A stretch of 64,000 bases of DNA, from NCBI GenBank assembly GCA_002471845.1, contig DKQT01000014.1:1-64000 (forward strand), in the 5' to 3' direction. Both the position numbers and the translations under genes were made by a program. Below are positions 51,637 through 59,541 of this stretch, one piece after another. Below the pieces are notes generated by a model, which was not told the DNA's origin, made no database searches, and was given only the letters and a program-made list of their open reading frames with translations. The DNA is from Fidelibacterota bacterium UBA7301. GTDB taxonomy: Bacteria > Fidelibacterota > Marinisomatia > Marinisomatales > TCS55. Within the stretch, counting starts at the first letter, position 1, and the number at the start of each line of letters is the position of its first letter.

Positions 51637-52472
51637 TTACGATGAAACCAAAAATAATGATCCGGGAATTCCCGTACTTTATCTTCCAGCATGTTTGTAT
51701 AAGTTTGGGTGATTGTTTCAACGGTTGCGCTTCCATTTAGTTTGATCCGTGAAAATGAAATAACCACTGTACCACTCTTTTCCTTATGAGCTAGGGAAAA
51801 AACCATGGGTGCACCTGAGCGCATGTGAAAAATCGCCGATCCTTTTGGTGTGGAAGATAACTGGCCAAAAAATTTCACGAATACACCTCTTTTTTTGGCA
51901 TCTTGATCACTGGCAATAATGAGCATGTTGTTTTTTTTAAGAAGCTTATACATTTTTTCTAAGGAAGATTTTCTGTACAAATGTTTCATACCATATGATT
52001 CCCGCAGTTCCTTAAAAAAAGTATCTGCACCACGATTGCCCTGGCGTTGAATGATTCCCCAAACGGGATAGCCATTTTTTCCCAGCCAGGAGCCCAGTAT
52101 TTCCCATAATCCGAAATGACCAGTAATGATAATGACACCCTTTCCCTGTTTCGCTGCTTCGTCTATAATATGCTGGTTTTCTACACGAAAATTAAGGGAT
52201 TCGTATGATCTCGGCAGTGCCAGAAATTCCATAAAATTTGTGCTAACCAGTTGATATGTTCCTTTTAGTACATTATTGATCCAAGTTTCATTTTTTTCAG
52301 GGAAAGCCGTTTTAATATTTTGAAATGCTTGTTCTTTGCGTATCGGAACGCTGTTAAATGCGAAAGCGCCTAATTGATTGGCAAGGCGGGATCTTGTTAG
52401 ATTTGGCAATCGGCGTATCCGTCGGGAGATCACATGTAATAGCCGATAAGTGAATTTATCTTTGAGAGTCAT
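51612..52472 (-). CDS. Lipid A late acyltransferase (LpxL/HtrB family)
   Basis: A 286-residue Kdo-lipid A acyltransferase-like protein. GVIIITGHFGLWEILGSWL near 109-127 has the catalytic HxxxxE (HFGLWE), and GIIQRQGNRGADTFFKELRESYG near 138 and FGQLSSTPKGSAIFHMRSGAPMVFSLA near 196 are family blocks. The C-terminal FPDHYFWFHRKWKT matches the family end. It adds a secondary acyl chain to lipid A, completing the pathway begun by the lpxD, lpxC and lpxA genes. It is divergent from nfeD with 98 bases to its start. Confidence 0.93.
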   Translation of the reverse strand: MTLKDKFTYRLLHVISRRIRRLPNLTRSRLANQLGAFAFNSVPIRKEQAFQNIKTAFPEKNETWINNVLKGTYQLVSTNFMEFLALPRSYESLNFRVENQHIIDEAAKQGKGVIIITGHFGLWEILGSWLGKNGYPVWGIIQRQGNRGADTFFKELRESYGMKHLYRKSSLEKMYKLLKKNNMLIIASDQDAKKRGVFVKFFGQLSSTPKGSAIFHMRSGAPMVFSLAHKEKSGTVVISFSRIKLNGSATVETITQTYTNMLEDKVREFPDHYFWFHRKWKTQAKA

Positions 52473-52570
52473 AAATGGTTCTTGCCGGGCTATCCCGAAG
52501 CAAAGGAAGTTACTCTAAATTCGTGTTACCATCATTGTTTTTATCGGAGATAACGGCTAAACTCAAGGGA

Positions 52571-53926
52571 ATGAAGCAGCACAAATTATTCATACTTATT
52601 TTATTTATTTCCCTTGGACAAACACAAATTGTCTATAAAGTCCCCATTCATGATACAATCGATTTGGGGTTACCGCCATTCATTGAACGAAGCATAGAAA
52701 TGGCGGAAGCAGATAAAGCTGATGCCATTATTTTTGATATTGATACTTTTGGCGGTCGGCTGGATGCCGCTACCCAGATTAAAGACGCTATCCTCAGCGC
52801 GAAAATTTTGACAATAGCCTTTATTAATCGTCGGGCTATTTCTGCCGGAGCGCTCATTTCCCTTTCTTGTGAAAAAATAGTTATGACCAGTGGGGGAACC
52901 ATTGGCGCGGCTACGGCAGTGGATATGTCAGGGAAAAAAGGCAGCGAAAAAGTAATCAGTTACATGCGGGAGGAAATGGCCGCCACCGCCGAAAGCCGTA
53001 ACCGTAATGTGGATATAGCCAAGGGAATGGTGGATGAAGAATTATCATTTACCCATTTGGTTGTTAATGGCGATTCTGTTGAAGTACACGATTTAGAAGG
53101 ACGCAAAGAGGGAAAACTTATAACCCTTACAACAGAACTGGCTATTAAATATGAAATTGCCGATGATGAAAACGAAACTTTTGAAGAATTACTTCAATCC
53201 CTTGGGTTAGAAAATGCTGAAATCAAAACTACCGGAGAAAACTGGTCTGAAGCCTTCGTCCGCTTTTTGACCAATCCCGTGGTTGCATCACTGCTTACCA
53301 CTTTTGGATTTCTAGGTATTTTATTTGAACTCCAAAGTCCTGGATGGGGGATTCCCGGATCTGTGGGGTTGGTTTGTCTGGCTTTGTCTCTCGGCGCTTC
53401 ATTTATCGCTAGATTGGCCACCATGACTGATGTATTAATCATCCTGGCCGGTGTCGCTCTGCTCATATTAGAAATCGTTGTCATCCCCGGTTTTGGGATT
53501 GCAGGGATAGGGGGCATTGCCATGATCTTATGGGGTCTTTACGAACTATTGTTGCCAGACACGCCCATTGGCCCTGAGGTGGAAACAATGGCTATGTGGG
53601 GATTTATCATCGGTATTATTGGGGGATTGATTGGGTTGGTTCTATTGTTTAAATTAATGATCAGAACAACATTCTGGCAGAAACTCACATCCCCCGGGGT
53701 TGAAGGTGCAGAAGCGGGTTACAGCACATCTGTCGGTTGGGAAAATTTAGTTGGAATCGAAGGTGAAACCCAGTCTGACCTTCGTCCTTCCGGATGGGTC
53801 ACTGTAGATGGTCAACGCATTTTTGTTGTGAGCGAAGGGGACTTTATTGAAAAAAATTGTAGAGTAAAAATCCTCTCGGTGGATGGAAACCGAGTGGTCG
53901 TAAGAAAACTTAACTCAGAGGAGTAA
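52571..53926 (+). CDS. NfeD family protein with ClpP-like protease domain
   Basis: A 451-residue long NfeD. A signal peptide (LFILILFISLGQT) leads to a ClpP-class serine protease domain: DKADAIIFDIDTFGGRLDAA near 45-64, AISAGALISLSCEKIVMTSGGTIGAA near 90-115 with the candidate nucleophile Ser in SAG, and the AESRNRN segment near 143. Four or five membrane helices follow (230-360) and a soluble OB-fold ends it (LVGIEGETQSDLRPSGWVTVDGQRIFVVSEGDFIEKN). The frame is open 96 bases further upstream, but the ATG at 52571 is the one directly before the signal peptide. floA follows after three bases. Confidence 0.92.
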   Translation: MKQHKLFILILFISLGQTQIVYKVPIHDTIDLGLPPFIERSIEMAEADKADAIIFDIDTFGGRLDAATQIKDAILSAKILTIAFINRRAISAGALISLSCEKIVMTSGGTIGAATAVDMSGKKGSEKVISYMREEMAATAESRNRNVDIAKGMVDEELSFTHLVVNGDSVEVHDLEGRKEGKLITLTTELAIKYEIADDENETFEELLQSLGLENAEIKTTGENWSEAFVRFLTNPVVASLLTTFGFLGILFELQSPGWGIPGSVGLVCLALSLGASFIARLATMTDVLIILAGVALLILEIVVIPGFGIAGIGGIAMILWGLYELLLPDTPIGPEVETMAMWGFIIGIIGGLIGLVLLFKLMIRTTFWQKLTSPGVEGAEAGYSTSVGWENLVGIEGETQSDLRPSGWVTVDGQRIFVVSEGDFIEKNCRVKILSVDGNRVVVRKLNSEE

Positions 53927-53929
53927 ATC

Positions 53930-54943
53930 ATGGATATTGTTGGAATTATCATGTTAGCACTTTTGCTAATCTTCATTTTTCTATTATTCTATTTCGTACC
54001 TATTGGTATGTGGATTCAAGCGGTTGTAAGTCTCGGTATTGGCCGGATTACAATTCTTGATCTGATCCGTATGCGATTACGGAAAATATCACCCCGCCTT
54101 ATTGTGGATGGTGTTATAAATACCCATAAGGCAGGCTTAACAAACGTTAAAACCGATATGTTGGAGACCCATTATATGGCCGGGGGGAATGTACCCAATG
54201 TGGTTATGGCCTTAATCGCTTCGGATAAGGCTAAAATTGTGCTGCCCTTTGAAACAGCAACCGCCATTGACTTAGCCGGACGTGATGTGAAATCTGCAGT
54301 GGAAACCAGTGTTTATCCAAAAGTGATTGATGCACCGCGGGAAGGCTATTTATCCGCTGTTGCCAAAGATGGGATTGAATTGAAAGCCCGTGCCCGTGTA
54401 ACAGTGCGGACAAATATTCCTGGGTTGGTCGGTGGCGCCACGGATGATACCATTATCGCCCGCGTTGGAGAAGGCATTGTAAGTGCCATTGGCTCCTCTA
54501 TTAATTATGGTGGTGTGTTGGAAAATCCTGATAATATTTCACGGGCTGTATTGGAAAAGGGCCTCGACGCCGGAACCGCTTTCGAAATTCTTTCCATTGA
54601 TATTGCCGATCTGGACGTGGGGAAAAATGTGGGTGCACAACTCCAGGCAGACCAGGCGGAGGCAGACCTTCGTGTGGCCCAAGCAAGAGCGGAAACACGC
54701 CGCGCTATGGCCGTTGCGGAAGAACAAGAAATGAAAGCACGAACCCAGGAAATGCAGGCCAAAGTTGTTGAATCTGAATCTCAAGTACCGTTGGCTATGG
54801 CCCAAGCTTTTCGTGAAGGTAAATTGGGGGTGTTTGACTATGTGAATATGCGCAATATCCAAGCTGATACCGATATGCGTGAATCAATTTCTGGTGGTTC
54901 AGAAAGTGGTTCAACCCAAGCGCCGGAGCGGGATAACGACTAA
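53930..54943 (+). CDS. floA: Flotillin-like protein FloA
   Basis: A 337-residue flotillin-like membrane scaffold (UPF0365/FloA). One N-terminal hydrophobic hairpin (residues 4-40) is followed by LDLIRMRLRKISPRLIVDGVINTHKAGL near 43-70, ARVTVRTNIPGLVGGATDDTIIARVGEGIVSAIGSS near 155-190, and a long Ala/Glu/Gln-rich coiled coil (QLQADQAEADLRVAQARAETRRAMAVAEEQEMKARTQEMQAKV). In Bacillus, FloA and NfeD proteins organise fluid membrane domains. The nfeD-floA-small-gene order matches the yqeZ-yqfA-yqfB layout. Confidence 0.95.
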   Translation: MDIVGIIMLALLLIFIFLLFYFVPIGMWIQAVVSLGIGRITILDLIRMRLRKISPRLIVDGVINTHKAGLTNVKTDMLETHYMAGGNVPNVVMALIASDKAKIVLPFETATAIDLAGRDVKSAVETSVYPKVIDAPREGYLSAVAKDGIELKARARVTVRTNIPGLVGGATDDTIIARVGEGIVSAIGSSINYGGVLENPDNISRAVLEKGLDAGTAFEILSIDIADLDVGKNVGAQLQADQAEADLRVAQARAETRRAMAVAEEQEMKARTQEMQAKVVESESQVPLAMAQAFREGKLGVFDYVNMRNIQADTDMRESISGGSESGSTQAPERDND

Positions 54944-55432
54944 ATGGAAGGTCTCGGCTATTGGATTTTTTTAGCGGTGTTGTACCTGCTGTCGGCGTTG
55001 ATGAAAAAACGTCAGCGGCAGACGGCCAGCCGACAATTGCATGAGGAGGAACCGGCTTCCAAACCCAAGGGAAAGCCCAATCCTTTCCAGGCGGAATTTC
55101 TCCAAGACCTGTTTGGGGATATGAAGGAAATGGTCCGTGAACCCAAAGAGGATATCGTCGAAGAATCAGTGGAATTGGATGATTTTGAGATCATTGAACA
55201 AGTGGATCCGGAAGAAATTTTTATTCCCCAGGAGCATGATCATGTAGTCTTTGAGGATCTTTCAGAACCTGGGCCGAAACCAATCCACGATGAGTACCGC
55301 TTCTGGAAAAAGGAGAAAAAGGAGATTCGGAGTTTCGGCCCTCTTTTTACCAATTTAAATGATCTGAAACGGGGAATCGTAATGAAAGAAATTTTAGATA
55401 AACCCCGCGCCCTCCGGAGAACAATACGCTAA
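54944..55432 (+). CDS. Membrane-anchored acidic protein after floA
   Basis: A 162-residue protein starting in the base after the floA stop. One N-terminal helix (YWIFLAVLYLLSALM, residues 6-20) is followed by a basic knot (KKRQRQ) and a disordered acidic chain (FGDMKEMVREPKEDIVEESVELDDFEI). The last 30 residues (FTNLNDLKRGIVMKEILDKPRALRR) are the best-ordered part and could be a docking peptide. I do not recognise a family. Its position suggests a third component of the NfeD-FloA membrane domain. Confidence 0.65.
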   Translation: MEGLGYWIFLAVLYLLSALMKKRQRQTASRQLHEEEPASKPKGKPNPFQAEFLQDLFGDMKEMVREPKEDIVEESVELDDFEIIEQVDPEEIFIPQEHDHVVFEDLSEPGPKPIHDEYRFWKKEKKEIRSFGPLFTNLNDLKRGIVMKEILDKPRALRRTIR

Positions 55433-55438
55433 AAAAGG

Positions 55439-55485
55439 TATGGGCGAGGTATGTTTACCCGCTGGTAGGCGTGGTTTCGCCCATA
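55439..55485. terminator. Structured inverted repeat between convergent genes
   Basis: TATGGGCGA at 55439-55447 pairs with TCGCCCATA at 55477-55485, and inside lies a smaller stem TACC-CGCT-GGTA. It covers the short gap between the floA operon end and the coaE end. No long T-run is present, so it may be a bidirectional 3'-end structure rather than a classical terminator. Confidence 0.45.
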
Positions 55486-55490
55486 TTCAA

Positions 55491-56084
55491 TCAAGTCAAT
55501 TTTTCTATAAGGGATTCTATATTTTTTTGGAGTTCTTTCTCTGTACCGTCATTATGGACAACGAAATCAGCAATATTAACTTTTTCTTCTTCCGGCCACT
55601 GAAATTCGATTCGCTTTAGGATTTCTTCCCGGGACAATGTTTTTCGCCCCATAGCCCGTTCCATACGGTGCTTTAATTGGGCTGTTACGACAATTACATA
55701 ATCCAAATGGGCATCGTATCCTGATTCAAAAATCAGTGCAGCATCTACAATAAAAATGCCGTGTTTACCTTTCTCGAGTACACGGTTAAATTCCTTATCG
55801 ATTAAATCATAAATATAAGGATGGACAACTGAGTTTAATCGTTGTTGATGATCTTCATCCTGGAAGACGATACGAGCTAATTTCTTTTTGTCTACCCTTC
55901 CGGTGCCGTCAATAATATCAGTACCAAATTCAGATATAAGTTCATGTTGTACAGTTTCATTGGTTGTAATCAGGTTTTTTGCCTCTTCATCAGCATCCAG
56001 GACGTAGGCTCCCAATAATCCAAAATGTTGACTGGCCGTACTTTTACCGCTCCCAATTCCGCCCGTAAGTCCTACTTTTAACAT
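55491..56084 (-). CDS. coaE: Dephospho-CoA kinase
   Basis: A 197-residue CoaE, the last step of coenzyme A synthesis. Walker A is GLTGGIGSGKSTASQHF near 6-22, followed by GAYVLDADEEAKNL near 29 with the substrate Asp, VVHPYIYDLI near 87, and FIVDAALIFESGYD near 110-123. The lid segment is MERAMGRKTLSREEILKRI near 143. It is the last gene of a long leftward run and starts one base after the adk stop. Confidence 0.96.
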   Translation of the reverse strand: MLKVGLTGGIGSGKSTASQHFGLLGAYVLDADEEAKNLITTNETVQHELISEFGTDIIDGTGRVDKKKLARIVFQDEDHQQRLNSVVHPYIYDLIDKEFNRVLEKGKHGIFIVDAALIFESGYDAHLDYVIVVTAQLKHRMERAMGRKTLSREEILKRIEFQWPEEEKVNIADFVVHNDGTEKELQKNIESLIEKLT

Positions 56085-56085
56085 T

Positions 56086-56646
56086 CTACTTTAAAACTCT
56101 TAAAATCCGTTTTGTAATTTCAGAAATATTTCCAAGACCATCCACTTCTTTCAGCAAATTTTTATTTTTATAATATTTCAAAAGCGGAGCCGTTTGATCC
56201 CAGTATACTTTTTGGCGCTGCCGGATTACACTGGGCGTGTCATCACTGCGCCCGGACTCAAGCCCGCGATTAATAAGTCTTTGAACAAGTTCATCTTCAT
56301 CGGCTGTGAGACTTACTGCCGCATTCAATATATGGGATTTATTTTCCATGATTTTGTCCAACCCCTCCGCTTGGGGAATAGTTCTTGGAAAACCATCCAA
56401 TAGATATCCCTTTTGTGCATCATCATTTTTCAGGCGATTATCCATGATTCTCAACAAAACTTCATCTGGAACCAGTTTACCATTATCGATAAATGATTTG
56501 GCTTTTTTACCAATCTCCGATTCGGCAGCCATTTCTGCCCTGAGAATATCCCCCGTGGATAAATGAATAATATTAAAATTTTCACATACTCTTTTCGCCT
56601 GTGTTCCTTTTCCAACACCGGGAGGGCCTAAAAATATGAGACGCAT
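56086..56646 (-). CDS. adk: Adenylate kinase, short form
   Basis: A 186-residue adenylate kinase of the short type without the zinc LID insert. Walker A is FLGPPGVGKGTQAKRV near 5-20, STGDILRAEMA near 31-41 binds AMP, and GYLLDGFPRTIPQAEGL near 79 is the family signature. The short lid GRSDDTPSVIRQR near 132 replaces the long LID. It maintains AMP/ADP/ATP balance, which fits its placement beside nucleoside salvage genes. The CNT transporter gene lies upstream by 20 bases. Confidence 0.96.
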   Translation of the reverse strand: MRLIFLGPPGVGKGTQAKRVCENFNIIHLSTGDILRAEMAAESEIGKKAKSFIDNGKLVPDEVLLRIMDNRLKNDDAQKGYLLDGFPRTIPQAEGLDKIMENKSHILNAAVSLTADEDELVQRLINRGLESGRSDDTPSVIRQRQKVYWDQTAPLLKYYKNKNLLKEVDGLGNISEITKRILRVLK

Positions 56647-56666
56647 TAACTTTCCTGTTTCTCTTT

Positions 56667-57884
56667 CTAGATTAGTATGCCGGCCACTGTTGCCGTAAGC
56701 CAGGACGCCAGTGCACCACCGAACATTGCTTTAAGTCCCATTTTGGCTAAATCTTTGCGCCTTTCCGGAGCAATACCGCCAATGCCTCCAAGTTGAATCC
56801 CAATTGAAGCAAAATTAGCGAACCCGCAAAGGGCATAACTGGCAATAATAGCTGATCGATCTGATATAGAATTGGTATGCCGTAATTCTGCCAAATCACC
56901 ATAGGCAATAAGTTCAGTTAACACCAGTTTTTCGCCCATGAGGGCCCCTATAGTTCCCGCATCACTCCATGGTACACCCATTGTCCAAGCAAGGGGACTG
57001 AATATCCACCCTAAGATTTGCTGTAAACTAAGATCCATTAAACCCAGAATAGCATTTACCAAGGCAATCATGGCCACAAAAGCAACCAGCATTGCACCTA
57101 CATTGGCTGCCAATTTCATTCCGGTGGTTGCGCCCCGAGAAAGCGCCTCCATTACGTTGTCATCCTTCTTTTCAATGGCAATATTCAAATCACCCATAGT
57201 GTCTGAAGATTCAGTTTCCGGATAAATAATTTTTGCAATTACCAGAGCAGCCGGCGCGCTCATAATGGAAGCTGCCATCATATGACCGGCAATCCCGGGG
57301 ATATCCTCCAGCATTTTAACATAAATGGCCATTATCCCACCAGCCACGGTTGCGAAACCACCAACCATAACTGCCATCAGTTCTGACCGGGTCATTTTTG
57401 ATACAAAAGGGCGTATCATTAGCGGTGCTTCTGTTTGACCCACAAAAATATTTGCCGAAACACTGAGCGTTTCTGAACCGCTTGTTCTCATTGTTTTCTG
57501 CATGGCACGGGCAATCCATTTCACAATGAATTGCATAATACCTAGATAGTAAAGTACTGTTATCAAGGAAGAAAAAAAGATGAGGGTAGGCAGAATTCGA
57601 AAAGCAAAGTTCATCAACGGTTCTTCTACTATACCTGCCCCAAATGATTTAAAAAGGAAGTCACTGCCTGCATCGGAAAAACTAAGCAATTTTTTAATTG
57701 CTGTATCAACAACTCCAAAAAAAGGCTGCCCAATAGGTGTCTTAAGGATAAAAACGGCAAATAGAAGTTGTAAACCAAGACCCCAAATAACTAAGCGCCA
57801 GGGAATTGATTTGCGGTTGTTTGACATAGCCACAGCAATGCCCAATAAAGAAAAAATCCCTAGAATACCGACAAACTGTTCCAT
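56667..57884 (-). CDS. Concentrative nucleoside transporter (CNT/NupC family)
   Basis: A 405-residue transporter with about ten helices and family blocks for CNT: ILPTLIFFSSLITVLYYLGIMQFIVKWIARAMQKTM near 93-128, SANIFVGQTEAPLMIRPFVSKMTRSELMAVMVGGFATVAGG near 142-182 (nucleoside- and sodium-binding loop), and a second block GEKLVLTELIAYGDLAEL near 312. CALCGFANFASIGIQLGGIGGIAPERR near 350 is the family C-terminal signature (read as YALCGFANF...). It imports nucleosides with H+ or Na+. Its gene begins directly after tdk, forming a salvage operon with tdk, udk and cdd. Confidence 0.95.
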   Translation of the reverse strand: MEQFVGILGIFSLLGIAVAMSNNRKSIPWRLVIWGLGLQLLFAVFILKTPIGQPFFGVVDTAIKKLLSFSDAGSDFLFKSFGAGIVEEPLMNFAFRILPTLIFFSSLITVLYYLGIMQFIVKWIARAMQKTMRTSGSETLSVSANIFVGQTEAPLMIRPFVSKMTRSELMAVMVGGFATVAGGIMAIYVKMLEDIPGIAGHMMAASIMSAPAALVIAKIIYPETESSDTMGDLNIAIEKKDDNVMEALSRGATTGMKLAANVGAMLVAFVAMIALVNAILGLMDLSLQQILGWIFSPLAWTMGVPWSDAGTIGALMGEKLVLTELIAYGDLAELRHTNSISDRSAIIASYALCGFANFASIGIQLGGIGGIAPERRKDLAKMGLKAMFGGALASWLTATVAGILI

Positions 57885-58445
57885 TTAATTTTCCGGCGGC
57901 TCGAAACAGTTTCTGCAGCGTGCTTCGTATATGTCCGCTTCTCCAATTACGACCTGCTGTGCATTTTTTGTTGTTCTTTGACTACAGGATGCAGGGTTCC
58001 CGCATATTACACAAATTGCGCGGAATTTATCTAAATAATCTGCTTCACACATTAAAGCCGGCATAGGACCAAAGGGTTCGCCACGGAAATCTGTGTCCAG
58101 CCCAGCTACAACAACGCGCTTGTTAGTTTTTGCAAGAGATTTGCATACATCTACAATTTCACCATCAAAAAATTGAGCTTCATCAATGCCGATTACATCC
58201 ATATTCGCAGATAGATCCAAAATATCCTGAGCATTTTTTACCAGTTTTGATTCCCTTTTAGACTGGTTGTGGGAAACCACGTGGTTTGAACTGAACCGGT
58301 CATCGATCTGGGGTTTGAAAATGATGGTATTCATTTTGGCAATTTCTGCTCGACGAATCCGGCGGATGAGTTCTTCTGTTTTTCCGCTGAACATACTGCC
58401 GCAAATCACTTCTATCCAGCCGGTGTCTTTGGGTGTAAGGGTCAT
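57885..58445 (-). CDS. tdk: Thymidine kinase
   Basis: A 186-residue type II thymidine kinase. Walker A is GSMFSGKTEELIRRIRRAEIA near 15-35, VIGIDEAQFFDGEIVDVCKSLA near 83 has the catalytic Glu, and GLDTDFRGEPFGPMPALM near 112 is the lasso substrate loop. Zinc cysteines are CVICGNPASCSQR near 142-153 and CRNCFEP near 178. It makes dTMP from imported thymidine. The nupC-type gene follows with no gap. Confidence 0.96.
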   Translation of the reverse strand: MTLTPKDTGWIEVICGSMFSGKTEELIRRIRRAEIAKMNTIIFKPQIDDRFSSNHVVSHNQSKRESKLVKNAQDILDLSANMDVIGIDEAQFFDGEIVDVCKSLAKTNKRVVVAGLDTDFRGEPFGPMPALMCEADYLDKFRAICVICGNPASCSQRTTKNAQQVVIGEADIYEARCRNCFEPPEN

Positions 58446-58469
58446 TTAATTTCTGTCCATTAAATATCC

Positions 58470-58494
58470 GCCTGCTTTATGAGAGTGGGCAGGC
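58470..58494. other. Small GC hairpin between udk and tdk
   Basis: GCCTGC pairs with GCAGGC around 13 bases in the 98-base gap between the udk stop and the tdk start (both leftward). There is no T-run after it, so it is not a clear terminator. It may influence tdk translation or mRNA stability. Confidence 0.3.
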
Positions 58495-58543
58495 ACAAAA
58501 AGTGCAAAAAATAGTGTATCAAAAATTTGTCTGTTTTCTTTAG

Positions 58544-59164
58544 TTAAGAAAGAATTGCGTTAATCTTGGTTCTGAGGAGGTCGATAGCTACCTTATTTTG
58601 CCCCCCTTCGGGGATAATAATATCGGCAAAATATTTAGAAGGCTCAACAAATTGTTGATGCATGGGGCGAACTGTTTTTAAATATTGATCAATTACCGAT
58701 TGAACGGTTCTTCTCCGCTCTTCCACATCTCGGGAAACGCGCCGTATGAATCGAATGTCATCGGGTGTATCGACAAAAATCTTAATGTCCATTAATTCCC
58801 GCAGGGAGGGGTAATGAAGCGCCAGGATACCCTCAACCACAATCACGTGATGGGGGTCCACCGTTCGTTTCTCATCACTTCTTGCGTGGATCGAAAAATC
58901 ATAAACAGGTACGGCGACCGATTGCCCCTTGATGAGGCTAATAAGTTGTTGGTTAAATAATTCAATATCAATCGCATCTGGGTGATCAAAATTTTGTTCA
59001 TGCCGCTTTTTTAAGGGCAAGTTTGAAATATCGTGGTAATAGGCATCCTGCTCAATAACTACCACTTCTCCCTCGCCGTATTCTTCCAATAAACTTTTGG
59101 CGATGGATGTTTTGCCGGAGCCTGTGCCGCCGGCGATGCCGATTAGGATGGGAGAAGCACTCAT
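58544..59164 (-). CDS. udk: Uridine kinase
   Basis: A 206-residue uridine/cytidine kinase. Walker A is GIAGGTGSGKTSIAKSLL near 9-26, YYHDISNLPLKKRHEQNFDHPDAIDIELF near 42-70 includes the catalytic Asp region, and YDFSIHARSDEKRTVDPHHVIVVEGILAL near 88-116 the substrate loop and Walker B. RFIRRVSRDVEERRRTVQSVIDQYLKTVRPMHQQFVEPSKYFADIIIPEGG near 135 is the family lid and end. It makes UMP and CMP from nucleosides. The first codon overlaps cdd by four bases. Confidence 0.96.
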   Translation of the reverse strand: MSASPILIGIAGGTGSGKTSIAKSLLEEYGEGEVVVIEQDAYYHDISNLPLKKRHEQNFDHPDAIDIELFNQQLISLIKGQSVAVPVYDFSIHARSDEKRTVDPHHVIVVEGILALHYPSLRELMDIKIFVDTPDDIRFIRRVSRDVEERRRTVQSVIDQYLKTVRPMHQQFVEPSKYFADIIIPEGGQNKVAIDLLRTKINAILS

Positions 59165-59541
59165 TTCAATTTTGATTCATCAAATGGACTGGGAAGTAGA
59201 GCACTGCTGGTTGTTTCATTTTTAATTCCATTTTTATCACAGATATAAACAGGAATATCACCGCATAATTCCCAGATGACTTGACGGCAAGCCCCGCAGG
59301 GAGATCCACCGTTTTCTGTAGCTACCGCCAATGCTTTGAACTGGGAATGTCCTTCCGTGATAGCAGTAAAAAGGGCAGTCCGCTCCGCACAGTTGGACAG
59401 TGGATAGCTTGCATTCTCTACATTGCAGCCGCCAGTGATTTTCCCATCGTACGTCTCCACAGCTGCACCCACCTTATAATTGGAATAAGGCGCACGGGAC
59501 CTATCCATCATTTGGATCGCTTTGTTGATCAAATCATTCAT
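59161..59541 (-). CDS. cdd: Cytidine deaminase
   Basis: A 126-residue cytidine deaminase of the small tetrameric type. SRAPYSNYKVGAAVET near 14-29 begins the fold, NVENASYPLSNCAERTALFTAI near 40-61 contains a zinc Cys and the catalytic Glu (CAE), and SPCGACRQVIWEL near 79 contains the other two zinc Cys (PCGAC). It converts imported cytidine and deoxycytidine to uridine forms for udk and tdk. It overlaps udk by four bases and the upstream hydrolase gene by four. Confidence 0.96.
   Translation of the reverse strand: MNDLINKAIQMMDRSRAPYSNYKVGAAVETYDGKITGGCNVENASYPLSNCAERTALFTAITEGHSQFKALAVATENGGSPCGACRQVIWELCGDIPVYICDKNGIKNETTSSALLPSPFDESKLK

Noticed and set aside
52475..52570. Upstream extension of the nfeD frame by 32 codons
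   Set aside because: The extension has no signal-peptide character, while the ATG at 52571 is followed at once by a normal hydrophobic signal.
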